Shown here in pieces: positions 1 through 7,294 of a stretch of 64,000 nt of DNA (its first letter is position 1; every line of letters starts with the position of its first letter). The translations under genes were made by a program, and so were the position numbers. The stretch spans positions 1 through 64,000 of the forward strand of contig NZ_JABKDE010000009.1 of assembly GCF_013623835.1 (NCBI RefSeq), written 5' to 3'. Under the pieces are notes generated by a model. That model was not told the origin of the DNA and searched no databases. It was given only the letters and a program-made list of their open reading frames with translations. The DNA comes from Brevibacterium oceani. Lineage in GTDB: Bacteria; Actinomycetota; Actinomycetes; Actinomycetales; Brevibacteriaceae.

Positions 1-2
1 CC

Positions 3-170
3 GAGAACAGTAAGACCGGCGGCTACGTCAATCCCCTGCCCTACACCGCCGGCCCCCATTGGCCCCCCGACGGCGGCCCAGCACCCTCGCGCGCGGTGGC
101 GGGGCCGCCGTCGGGTAGCAAATGGAGGGGGTTTCGGCGTTGGGGCCCTGGCCGGGATGGGCTAGAATAG
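3..170 (+). CDS. C-terminal end of a probable M23-family peptidase (partial)
   Basis: The reading frame is open from the window edge and ends with TAG at 168-170. The visible residues begin with a GGYVNPLPY stretch, which resembles the last strand of M23 (LytM-type) metallopeptidases, where a VNPLxY motif closes the domain after the HxHFE motif. In related actinobacteria a peptidase of this type lies between ftsX and smpB, which fits the next gene. The last 35 codons or so run through a GC-rich palindromic repeat, so the C-terminus is probably a repeat-derived extension. The catalytic motifs lie outside the window, so the family call is tentative. Confidence 0.42.
   Translation, partial: ENSKTGGYVNPLPYTAGPHWPPDGGPAPSRAVAGPPSGSKWRGFRRWGPGRDGLE
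66..115. repeat. Palindromic repeat, copy 1
   Basis: Arms of 14 nt (66-79 and 102-115) are perfect inverted repeats and pairing continues inward with a mismatch and a bulge. The sequence is homologous to the hairpin at 7235-7292: both share the core CCGACGGCGGCCCAGCA, a TCGCGC loop and a GGGCCGCCGTC right arm. It can serve as a transcription end after the upstream gene, although it still lies inside that reading frame. Confidence 0.65.
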
Positions 171-227
171 ACGGCTGTGTGCGCGAACGCGTCCACCAGC
201 GATGAAGAAGCAGAGAGGAGGCCGGTC

Positions 228-698
228 ATGCCGAAGGACACAGGCAAGAAAGTCATTGCGAGGAACCGCAAGGCACGCCACGACTATCACATCGAAGACA
301 CGTGGGAGGCCGGTCTCGTGCTCACCGGCACCGAGGTGAAGTCGCTGCGCGAAGGCCGGGCCTCGCTCACCGACGGATTCGCGCTGATCTTCCAGAACGA
401 GGCATGGCTCGAGGGCGTCTACATCCCCGAATACATGCAGGGGACCTGGACGAATCACACCGCGCGCCGGCGTCGCAAGCTACTCCTCCACCGCGAGGAG
501 ATCCTCAAGATCTCGCAGAAGGTCAAGGAATCCGGCCGAACCCTGGTGCCGCTCGAACTCTACTTCGACGGATCTCGGGTCAAGGTCGAAATCGCTCTGG
601 CCAAGGGTAAGCGCGAATGGGACAAGCGCCAGGCGCTGCGCGAAGCGCAGGACAAGCGCGAGGCCGAGCGCGCGATGAAGTCCAAGCAGTTCCTCTGA
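228..698 (+). CDS. smpB: SsrA-binding protein SmpB
   Basis: SmpB binds the tRNA-like domain of tmRNA and delivers it to stalled ribosomes for trans-translation. The 156-residue product has the usual length and features: an N-terminal [20 protein letters not shown] segment, the [10 protein letters not shown] motif, the [12 protein letters not shown] strand, and a basic C-terminal tail ([10 protein letters not shown]) that folds into the empty mRNA channel. The ATG at 228 is preferred over the upstream GTG at 177 because AGGAGG lies about 6 nt before it and the family starts here. The tmRNA gene follows about 220 bp downstream, the standard pairing. Confidence 0.97.
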   Translation: MPKDTGKKVIARNRKARHDYHIEDTWEAGLVLTGTEVKSLREGRASLTDGFALIFQNEAWLEGVYIPEYMQGTWTNHTARRRRKLLLHREEILKISQKVKESGRTLVPLELYFDGSRVKVEIALAKGKREWDKRQALREAQDKREAERAMKSKQFL

Positions 699-730
699 GC
701 GCACCGAGGCGGTCGTGTCGTCGGCCGCAC

Positions 731-764
731 CCGGACGGATGCGGGTTCGATTCCCGCCATCTCC
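731..764 (+). repeat. Duplicated 3' end of the tmRNA gene
   Basis: These 34 bases match the last 33 bases of ssrA (1258-1290) with one insertion and one substitution, including the T-arm GCGGGTTCGATTCCCGCC and the acceptor strand ATCTCC. No 5' tmRNA domain precedes it, so it is a fragment and not a functional gene. Repeats of an RNA gene's 3' end usually mark integrase attachment sites. Here the copy lies upstream of the intact gene, which fits a partial duplication or a later deletion better than a simple island end. Confidence 0.7.
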
Positions 765-815
765 CCGCCGTCGCCGAGGCGGTCGTGACGGTGGCCGTGG
801 CCGTGCGGAATACGA

Positions 816-845
816 TTGGCTCGGCCGGTGTTGAGCGAGTATGCT
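816..845 (+). promoter_or_regulatory. Possible ssrA promoter
   Basis: TTGGCT at 816-821 and TATGCT at 840-845 are separated by 18 bp and lie about 65-70 bp before the mature tmRNA 5' end. A 5' leader removed by RNase P would be expected. The match is moderate and no better candidate is visible between smpB and ssrA. Confidence 0.35.
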
Positions 846-916
846 GGTGTTCCTGTCCAGCCGAGAAACCCGCCTCCGCGGGCGCCAGAGCGAGGGCAGG
901 ATTGGTAACAGAATAT

Positions 917-1291
917 GGGGATGATCGGTTTCGACGTTGGACACTTCGTCGGGAGAAGCGGGCCGAGAATGCAGAGTCATCTCGTTAATGTCCTCTGCAA
1001 AACAATAGGTGCTAAGTCTAACAACCGCACCGATTTCGCCCTCGCTGCCTGATAGAGCGCGAGCTGCGAATCCGTCAGCCTAGAGTTGCCTCTGCTCTAG
1101 ATCCTGGCGTCGCTTAAGGGGCCACTGCTTCAGGCACATGTTGGGGGTGCCTGAGGGACTCTTACTCAACTCCGTTCGTTGGCTTACGTGTTCGTGCGAT
1201 AGCCAGAACCTAAGACACTAGTTCACGAACTGCGCCCGGAGAAGTCCTGACAATCTGCCGACGGACGCGGGTTCGATTCCCGCCATCTCCA
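917..1291 (+). ncRNA. ssrA: Transfer-messenger RNA
   Basis: tmRNA rescues stalled ribosomes by acting first as tRNA-Ala and then as mRNA for a degradation tag. The 5' end GGGGATGATCGGTTTCGAC and the 3' end TTCGATTCCCGCCATCTCCA pair as the acceptor stem and T-arm. The tag frame starts at GCT 1011 and ends at TGA 1050-1052; with the alanine carried by tmRNA it reads A-AKSNNRTDFALAA, ending in the protease signal LAA. CCA is not encoded. A GC-rich hairpin with a T-run follows at once. SmpB is encoded just upstream. Confidence 0.96.
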
Positions 1292-1300
1292 CTGTGAAGT

Positions 1301-1332
1301 GCCCTGGATTCCTTGCGGATCCGGGGCTTTTC
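1301..1332 (+). terminator. Intrinsic terminator of ssrA
   Basis: GCCCTGGATTCC and GGATCCGGGGC form a stem with a 4-nt TTGC loop and are followed by TTTTCT. It starts ten bases after the tmRNA 3' end. Confidence 0.75.
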
Positions 1333-1446
1333 TGTACCCATCCGGCCGGACGGCCGATATCGATCAGCCGATCGGCTGAGGTCCGCGGGGTTGTGAACCG
1401 GAAAGATCGTCATTGTCACGATCTGAAACATCCGGAAGGAATCCCT

Positions 1447-2004
1447 ATGAAGAAGGCGCTCATCGCCCTCGCTGTCGTCTGTTCGCTCCTCGCTGTGATC
1501 ATCAGCGGCCTCCTGATCGGGGAGCAGAAGGCGAAATCCGACCTCGAGGGTCAGGTCGGCGAGTTCCTCGACGAATGCGGCGTCACAGCCACATCGATCG
1601 ACGTCCACGGTCGACCGTATCTTCTCTATGCGGCGAAAGGGGACGCTGACCTCACCTACGCCGACCTCGACCCGGTCGACGGCACGAACAAGGACCAGCT
1701 GCTCATCCATCGCCTCTCACATGGGACGGCCGATCGGCTCACCCGATTCATCACGTTCGACTACCCATCCGCCGGGGCCACACCGGTGCTCAACGATGAC
1801 GGATCCTACTCCGAATTCGCCACGATCAAAGGCAAGAAGGTGACGTTCTCCGCGCAGGCTGATGACACGAAGCTGCAGGTCTTCGCGGACGGTCGCCCTG
1901 CCGGTGAGCTCAAGCTGCCTCAGTCGGCTGAGGTCAAGGGAGTATCGGCTCAGGAAGTCGGCATCGGCGTCGAGATCGAATATTCCTCGTCCAGCTGCCG
2001 CTGA
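1447..2004 (+). CDS. LmeA-like (DUF2993) secreted lipid-binding protein
   Basis: The 185-residue product has a single N-terminal hydrophobic segment (residues 3-24, KALIALAVVCSLLAVIISGL) and then a soluble domain. The run VGEFLDECGVTATSIDVHG followed by RPYLL and alternating strands (DADLTYADLD) resembles DUF2993/LmeA proteins of actinobacteria, which bind phospholipid outside the membrane; some act in mannan maturation. The ATG at 1447 has GGAAGGA about 6 nt upstream, which decides it over an earlier in-frame ATG at 1294 overlapping the tmRNA terminator. The gene stands alone. The family call rests on overall pattern, not on a catalytic motif. Confidence 0.6.
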   Translation: MKKALIALAVVCSLLAVIISGLLIGEQKAKSDLEGQVGEFLDECGVTATSIDVHGRPYLLYAAKGDADLTYADLDPVDGTNKDQLLIHRLSHGTADRLTRFITFDYPSAGATPVLNDDGSYSEFATIKGKKVTFSAQADDTKLQVFADGRPAGELKLPQSAEVKGVSAQEVGIGVEIEYSSSSCR

Positions 2005-2086
2005 TCACCGATCACCGCGTCAATACCGACTGCCCCACCTGCCGCCGAGTACCCCGGCAACACCGAATGCCCACGGCGTCCCCGAC

Positions 2087-2092
2087 TAGACT
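2087..2092 (+). promoter_or_regulatory. -10 element of a leaderless promoter (sensor kinase)
   Basis: TAGACT ends 8 nt before the ATG at 2101 and no ribosome binding site is visible. Transcription would start at or next to the start codon. Confidence 0.5.
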
Positions 2093-2100
2093 GAGACCCA

Positions 2101-3393
2101 ATGAGACGAATCATCGCTTGGCTGTGGCTGGTCCCGGTGCCGCTGACGTTCGTGTTCGAGCTGTTCGTGAACTCGGACCCGATGCTGACCATCGGAAACG
2201 TCCTCGCCGTCGGCGCGAGCCTGCCCATCCTGATACGGGTGCAACGGGCGAATTGCGGTGTTTCGACGTTGTGGATCGCCGTCCTCGGACTCGTGATCGG
2301 TCTCGTCTTCGCCGCCTGGGCCCAGACGATGAGTCTGACCGTGATGTGGCTGAGTCTGGTCGCCATGACGATGTTCACCCGACTTGCCACGAGTTGGGTG
2401 AGTGTCGCGCTCATCGTCCTGCTCGCTGCCGGCAACGCCGTCGTTCCATCGCTCATGCCCGACGGGCTGATCTTCAGTCTTGCGGCGATCATCGTCATCG
2501 TGGTGGCCATCTCGATCGGTCTGATGCTGCGCTTCGCAGACCGTTCCCTCACCGAGCGGCAGGCCACCGCCGCCGAGGCGGAACGCCGTCGCATCGCCAC
2601 CGAACTGCACGACCTCATCGCCCATGAGGTGACCGGAATCGTGGTCCTCGCCCAGGCCGCCGGCCGCAGCGACAATGCGGCGCTGACCTCGACCGCCCTG
2701 CACAGGATCGAAGAGTCCGGGGCCCGAGCCCTGACCGAGATCCGCCGCCTGGTCTCTGACACCCGGGCGGAAACCGGGACGCGCGCTCCGGTCGCCTCCG
2801 GGCCGCAGTCGCTGCGGGACCGGGTCACCGCCTACGGCGATCAAGCAAGCATCGATATCGCCGACGGTCTCGACAACCGCACTGGATCGAACCATCAGGT
2901 CGGACCGAAGTCTTCGGGGGAGACCAGTGGTGGAGCCACTCCGACCACCCCGGGTTCGGCCTTGGGGCTCGACGAGCGCGTCTGGCCGGTCCTCGACCGG
3001 GTCCTCGTCGAATCACTGACAAACGTCCGCCGCCATGCCGGCTCCGACGCCACGGTCGCCGTCCGCCTCGACCGCGACGAATCGCATCCGGAGACACTGG
3101 TGATGACGGTGACGAACGGCCCGGGCACCGGAGGGGTCGGAGCCGGAAGCGGTACGGGACTGAGCAGTCTGCGGACCCGGGTGAGCCACCTCGGCGGAAC
3201 CGTCGAGGCCGGACCCGAACCCGACGGCGGCTGGAGCGTACGCACCCGCCTGCCCGGGGCAGCGGGAACATCAGCGCAAGCATCGGCCCAGCCGACGGCC
3301 CAGCCGACGGCCAAGCCGCCGGCCCAGCCGACGGCCGAACCATCGGCCCCGCCGACGGCACCATCTTTCGAACAGCCGGAGGAACCCCGATGA
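2101..3393 (+). CDS. NarL-type sensor histidine kinase
   Basis: This membrane sensor kinase should autophosphorylate and pass phosphate to the regulator encoded next. About five membrane segments fill residues 1-145. A HisKA_3 dimerisation helix follows, with the phospho-acceptor in TELHDLIAHE (His near residue 169). The ATP-binding domain shows the N box ESLTNVRRHAG near residue 305 and a GTGLSSLRTRV glycine motif. The last 40 residues are a Pro/Ala/Gln/Thr repeat made from 12-15 bp DNA repeats at 3282-3360, probably a flexible tail. No periplasmic sensor domain is visible, so the signal may be membrane-based. Its stop codon overlaps the next start (ATGA). Confidence 0.9.
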   Translation: MRRIIAWLWLVPVPLTFVFELFVNSDPMLTIGNVLAVGASLPILIRVQRANCGVSTLWIAVLGLVIGLVFAAWAQTMSLTVMWLSLVAMTMFTRLATSWVSVALIVLLAAGNAVVPSLMPDGLIFSLAAIIVIVVAISIGLMLRFADRSLTERQATAAEAERRRIATELHDLIAHEVTGIVVLAQAAGRSDNAALTSTALHRIEESGARALTEIRRLVSDTRAETGTRAPVASGPQSLRDRVTAYGDQASIDIADGLDNRTGSNHQVGPKSSGETSGGATPTTPGSALGLDERVWPVLDRVLVESLTNVRRHAGSDATVAVRLDRDESHPETLVMTVTNGPGTGGVGAGSGTGLSSLRTRVSHLGGTVEAGPEPDGGWSVRTRLPGAAGTSAQASAQPTAQPTAKPPAQPTAEPSAPPTAPSFEQPEEPR

Positions 3394-4025
3394 TCACAGT
3401 CGCCGTCGTCGATGACCAGGAGATGGTGCGGATGGGGTTCTCCCTCATCCTCGACGCCGAGGACGGCATCTCCGTGATCGGCCAGGCCGCCGACGGCGTC
3501 GAGGCGATCGAACTCGCGAGGAGGGACACACCGGATGTCATCCTCCTCGACATCCGCATGCCCCGCCTCGATGGGCTCGCCGCCCTGCCGCGACTGACCG
3601 AGCATTCGAAGGTCATCATGGTCACGACCTTCGACGACGATGACTACGTCGACGCGGCACTCGCAGGCGGTGCGAGCGGCTTCCTGCTCAAGGACGCCGG
3701 CGCCGACCTCCTCATCGCCGGAGTCAGGGCCGCAGCCAACGGCGATGCGCTCATCTCGCCCTCGCTCACCCTCGATCTGCTCAGCCGTCGGGCCGCGACA
3801 CAGAGCACGGACACGCGCGCGGTCGACCGGCTGAGTGAGAGGGAACGTGAGGTCGCGAGGCTCGTCGCCATCGGGCGGACGAATCAAGAGATCTGCGAGA
3901 CCCTCTTCATCTCGCTCGGCACCGTGAAGACTCACCTCGGGAGCATCCAGACTCGACTCGAAGCCCGCAACCGCGTCGAGATCGCCGCAGCGATGTGGGA
4001 ATCCGGCGTGATGAATCGGCCGTGA
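3390..4025 (+). CDS. NarL/LuxR-family response regulator
   Basis: The 211-residue protein has a receiver domain (residues 1-120) with acidic residues DDQ at the start, the phospho-acceptor Asp near residue 54 in DVILLDIRMP, and a conserved Lys in FLLKDAG. A C-terminal LuxR-type helix-turn-helix (LSEREREVARLVAIGRTNQE to TVKTHLGSIQTRL) should bind DNA. The ATG overlaps the kinase stop codon by 4 bp, so the two are translationally coupled. The nearest downstream gene, a DUF418 membrane protein, is a plausible target. Confidence 0.93.
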   Translation: MITVAVVDDQEMVRMGFSLILDAEDGISVIGQAADGVEAIELARRDTPDVILLDIRMPRLDGLAALPRLTEHSKVIMVTTFDDDDYVDAALAGGASGFLLKDAGADLLIAGVRAAANGDALISPSLTLDLLSRRAATQSTDTRAVDRLSEREREVARLVAIGRTNQEICETLFISLGTVKTHLGSIQTRLEARNRVEIAAAMWESGVMNRP

Positions 4026-4112
4026 CCAATCGGCCGAACGGCTGACCCTGTCCGGACCGAATCGGCCACCGAGCCGATGTCCCGAGTGCTCGCGGCGACG
4101 AGGATGGATGCC

Positions 4113-5123
4113 ATGAAAACAACACCGCAAACCATCGACAGCCCACCTCGCCGCCGTTCCAGGATCGTCGCCCTCGACGTGGTCCGCGGCTTCGCCCTCT
4201 GCGGGATCCTCCTGGTCAACCTGCCGCCCATGTTCGACCTCGGGGTCGACGGTCAGGCGATGGACTTCTATCGGGTCTACGAGGACGTCGTCCAGAATCG
4301 CTTCTTCCCGATCTTCTCCTTCCTCTTCGGCATCGGCTTCGGCCTGATGTGGCTGAGCGCGACTGAGCGCAGCCCGCGCCCCCGGCTGGCCCTGCTCCGC
4401 CGCTTCGCGTTCCTCGCGGTCATCGGCGGCCTCCACCAGCTCCTCCAGCCCGGCGAGGCGCTCCTGCCCTACGCGGTCGTGGGCATCGTCGTCCTCCTGC
4501 CCACGACATGGATTCCGAAACGCTGGCTGACCATCTCCACCGGCATCCTCGGTGCAATCCTGCTGGTCGCCGCGATCATGACCGGGGGAGGGATCACGAC
4601 CATTCCCGGTCTCTTCCTCCTCGGCCTGGCCACCGGCTGCAGCGGGCTCATCCGCCGCGCCCTCGACCACCCCGGACGACTGGCCCTGCTCGGATCGGTC
4701 ACCGCGGTGATCAGTGTGGCTGGATTCCTCGTCACCGACTACGAGGCACGGCAGATCAACCAGTGGATCAACGCCGGCCTGGGCATCACGATGGCCTTCA
4801 CCTACGTCGTCATCGTCGTCCTGCTCCTGCGCACCCCCGCCGAGGTGGTCCTGCGTCCCGTGCTCTCCCCGCTGGGGCGAATGGCGCTGAGCAACTACGT
4901 CGGAGCGACGCTCCTCATCGTTGCGGTCCGTGCGGCGACCCCTGATCTCAGCCGGTTCGATTCCCATGGCGGTTACCTCGCCGGCCTCATCATCTCGATC
5001 GGGATCCTCACCCTGCAGGTCATCGTCTCGGCGCTGTGGCTGCGGTTCTTCGGGCAGGGTCCGTTGGAGAAGCTGTGGCGCTACGTCACCTGGGGTCCGA
5101 ACCGCGAGTCCGTCGCCGCCTGA
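4113..5123 (+). CDS. DUF418-domain membrane protein
   Basis: A polytopic membrane protein of about 336 residues. It opens with RIVALDVVRGFALCGILLVN, the signature of the DUF418/YeiB family and related acyltransferase-like proteins, and has FFPIFSFLFGIGFGLM and, near the C-terminus, ALSNYVGATLLIVAVRA. About nine to ten hydrophobic helices are visible. The biochemical role of the family is not established. The ATG at 4113 has GAGGATGG 6 nt upstream and is preferred to the in-frame ATG at 4077. It follows the two-component genes on the same strand with an 87 bp gap. Confidence 0.78.
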   Translation: MKTTPQTIDSPPRRRSRIVALDVVRGFALCGILLVNLPPMFDLGVDGQAMDFYRVYEDVVQNRFFPIFSFLFGIGFGLMWLSATERSPRPRLALLRRFAFLAVIGGLHQLLQPGEALLPYAVVGIVVLLPTTWIPKRWLTISTGILGAILLVAAIMTGGGITTIPGLFLLGLATGCSGLIRRALDHPGRLALLGSVTAVISVAGFLVTDYEARQINQWINAGLGITMAFTYVVIVVLLLRTPAEVVLRPVLSPLGRMALSNYVGATLLIVAVRAATPDLSRFDSHGGYLAGLIISIGILTLQVIVSALWLRFFGQGPLEKLWRYVTWGPNRESVAA

Positions 5124-5156
5124 GCTAGAGGTTCTGCCTGAAGCCGTCAGCTCTCC

Positions 5157-5228
5157 CGGCACACCAAGTGGGTACAGATTGCACATTTTCGAGTCGGAAA
5201 TGGCAATCTGTACCCACTTGGTGTGCCG
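5157..5228. terminator. Long perfect inverted repeat between convergent genes
   Basis: Arms of 26 nt (5157-5182 and 5203-5228) are perfectly complementary, and five more pairs form inside after one bulged base. It lies between the DUF418 gene (ending at 5123) and the oppositely oriented TPP enzyme (ending at 5285), so it probably acts as a bidirectional transcription end. There is no clear T-run. The arms share no sequence with the other long palindromes of the window. Confidence 0.65.
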
Positions 5229-5284
5229 CGGCGTCCGTAGGACGGTGAAGTCCGGGGGACTCAAGACGAGCTGAATCGGACTCT

Positions 5285-6937
5285 TCACGAGTTCACGCGG
5301 ATGACCTCTTCCTGGTACGGAGCAATGATCGCCCCCGAGATCCGCAGGTCGAGGAGGAGGAACTTCCGGTCCTCGACAGGAGTCACCGTCCACTCCTCGA
5401 CGACGTCCAGATCGGCCAGCGATCGCACCTCGACTCCATGACCGCCGGCCGCGGTGGCCAAGGCGGCGAAATCGATCTCGTCGATGAGCATCGGCGACTT
5501 CTCGAGCCCCTTGAGTCCGTAGAGGTTGACCTCGGCCCCGTAGGCGGCGTCGTTGAAGACGACGGCGATGCCGCGCCCTCCTGCAGAGCGGATTGCAGTG
5601 TCGAGATCGGACAGGGCCATGGCACCGCCGCCGTCACCGGTGGTGAGCACGATGGTCGATTCCTGATTGGCTCGGGCCGCCCCGGCCACGCTGTGCCAGC
5701 CCAGTCCGATCGACTGGAAGGCCGTGCCGACCATCGCCAGACGATCGGGGGCGCTGGGCTCCCAGAACATGTTCGCCCACGCGATGAAGTGTCCGCCGTC
5801 GGAGACGACGACTCGATCGTCGGGCAGGAGCTCACCGAGGCGGGCGGAAGCGGTCCGCGGATCCAGACGCCCATCCTCGGCGAATTCCCTGCCCACCTCG
5901 TAGGCGCGGTCGGCCGTCGTGTCCACGGTCTCGCGCCACCCGCTGGATTGAGCCCCGTCTCTGTGCAGCCGGGTGACCAACTCCGAGGCGGCCAGTTTCG
6001 CGTCGGCGCGAACGAAACCGCCGACTCGGGCGTTCGTCGCACGATCATCGGTATCGATCTGCCACACCTGCGTCGAGGGATCGAAGAGCTCACCGAAACG
6101 CATCGTGAACTGATTGAGTGAAGCGCCGAAGACCACAGCCACATCCGCCTCACGAATGCGCTCCATCGCCCCCGGGGCTCCGAATCCGCCGGTCACGCCG
6201 AGGTCGAACTCGACATCGGGGAACACGTTGCGACCCAGCGCGGTCGTCGCGGTCAGGGCGCCCGTGGCCTCGGCAAGGGCACCGAGCTCGGCCTCCGCAC
6301 CGGCCAGCCAGGCACCGCGCCCAGCCAGGAGCACGGGTCGCTTCGCCTCGGCGAGCTCAGCCGCCAGCCGGTCGAGAGAGACCCTTGCAAAGTCGGTCGC
6401 CGGGGCCAGGGGAACAGGGCGCCCGGGGCCCGGCACCTCGGGGATGTCGCCGATGTCGAGGGTCGCGACGTCGTAGGGGATCGCCAGCACAACGGGCACG
6501 CGGTAGGTCAGGGCATGTTCGACGGCGGTGACGGTCGCGGCGGCCGCGTCGACCCGGCCCACGGTGTAAGTGCGCACACCCACTGTCGAGGCCATGGCGA
6601 TCTGGTCGACGTCCCAGGGGCGGGGGCCTGACGTGGGCTCATCACCGACGACGAGGACGAGTGGCACCTTCGCCTGTGCCGCCTCGGCGAGAGCGGTGAG
6701 CGTATTCGTGAAGCCGGCGCCGTACGTCGTGGTGGCCGCGGCGATCCGCCCGGAGGTGCGGAAGTGCGCATCGGCCGCGACGACGGCTCCCGCTTCGTGC
6801 CGAACGGCGGTGTAGTTCGCCGAGGTCGAGGTGAGCAGGGCATCGAGGAAATAGGCGTTGCCGTTGCCCATGAGACCGAAGACCTCATCGATGTGGCGGG
6901 CAAGAGTGTGGGCGACGTGTGCGGAGGTGTGAGCCAT
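5285..6937 (-). CDS. Thiamine-pyrophosphate-dependent decarboxylase/acetolactate-synthase-like enzyme
   Basis: A 550-residue protein of the acetolactate synthase fold: N-terminal pyrimidine-binding domain with the catalytic Glu in AVRHEAGAVVAADAHFR, a central domain (RPVLLAGRGAWLAGAEAELG), and a C-terminal diphosphate-binding domain with the GDGGGAMALSDLD motif ending in FND about 28 residues later. Substrate is not evident from sequence; 2-keto acid decarboxylation or carboligation is expected. The ATG at 6937 has AAAGG 7 nt upstream and is chosen over an ATG at 6979. It lies downstream of the symporter, second TPP enzyme and ureohydrolase on the same strand but has a 357 bp leader of its own. 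Confidence 0.8.
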   Translation of the reverse strand: MAHTSAHVAHTLARHIDEVFGLMGNGNAYFLDALLTSTSANYTAVRHEAGAVVAADAHFRTSGRIAAATTTYGAGFTNTLTALAEAAQAKVPLVLVVGDEPTSGPRPWDVDQIAMASTVGVRTYTVGRVDAAAATVTAVEHALTYRVPVVLAIPYDVATLDIGDIPEVPGPGRPVPLAPATDFARVSLDRLAAELAEAKRPVLLAGRGAWLAGAEAELGALAEATGALTATTALGRNVFPDVEFDLGVTGGFGAPGAMERIREADVAVVFGASLNQFTMRFGELFDPSTQVWQIDTDDRATNARVGGFVRADAKLAASELVTRLHRDGAQSSGWRETVDTTADRAYEVGREFAEDGRLDPRTASARLGELLPDDRVVVSDGGHFIAWANMFWEPSAPDRLAMVGTAFQSIGLGWHSVAGAARANQESTIVLTTGDGGGAMALSDLDTAIRSAGGRGIAVVFNDAAYGAEVNLYGLKGLEKSPMLIDEIDFAALATAAGGHGVEVRSLADLDVVEEWTVTPVEDRKFLLLDLRISGAIIAPYQEEVIRVNS

Positions 6938-6958
6938 GGGAGACCTTTCGCGAATGAG

Positions 6959-6981
6959 ATATGGAAATGAGGGATCCATAT
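6959..6981 (-). promoter_or_regulatory. Candidate operator upstream of the TPP enzyme
   Basis: ATATGGA and TCCATAT form a perfect 7-bp inverted repeat with a 9-nt spacer, about 22-44 bp before the start codon. The position suits a repressor or activator site; the protein that binds it is unknown. Confidence 0.4.
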
Positions 6982-7234
6982 ATGTCTCACACGCTGGTTC
7001 GGTCTCCTGCGACCCGTTCGGCCCTTGCGACCTCTTCGGCTGCTGTGACCAAATCGGGCGCCGACCCGGCGGCTTCGTGCTCCTTTTTCGAGCACCGGCT
7101 GATGTGCGCTCGCCCTACTCGCCGGCTTCCGGCGTCGCTGAGAGCAGCTCAGCCTGACTCTTCGAATATAGGTGACTGTGGCGCTCGTCTCCAAGTCGCG
7201 CGGGACCCCAGCGCGCAGATCCGCCCCCATCAGA

Positions 7235-7292
7235 ACTACCCGACGGCGGCCCAGCAACTTCGCGCAAGGTTGTTGGGCCGCCGTCAGGTAGT
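7235..7292. repeat. Palindromic repeat, copy 2
   Basis: Arms of 19 nt (7235-7253 and 7274-7292) pair with one mismatch, and the stem continues inward to about 26 pairs around a 6-nt loop. It is homologous along its length to the element at 66-115. It immediately follows the symporter stop codon, so it may also end that transcript. Confidence 0.7.
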
Positions 7293-7294
7293 AA

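Larger units (their letters stand above)
6938..7294. other. Intergenic region upstream of the first TPP enzyme
   Basis: This 357 bp stretch holds no convincing gene. It carries an inverted repeat close to the TPP gene start (6959-6981) and a palindromic repeat at the symporter end (7235-7292). The rest shows nothing recognisable. The TPP enzyme therefore probably has its own promoter here. Confidence 0.6.

Noticed and set aside
731..764. A second functional tRNA or tmRNA
   Set aside because: Only the T-arm and acceptor 3' strand are present; no partner acceptor strand or anticodon/tag region lies upstream.
4014..4070. Three AATCGGCC words after the response regulator gene
   Set aside because: They are short, partly within the last codons of the gene, and unequally spaced; chance cannot be excluded.
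2895..5393. An 832-codon open frame on the minus strand
   Set aside because: It lies antisense to a clear kinase, response regulator and DUF418 gene, its product is low complexity, and GC-rich DNA leaves many such frames open.
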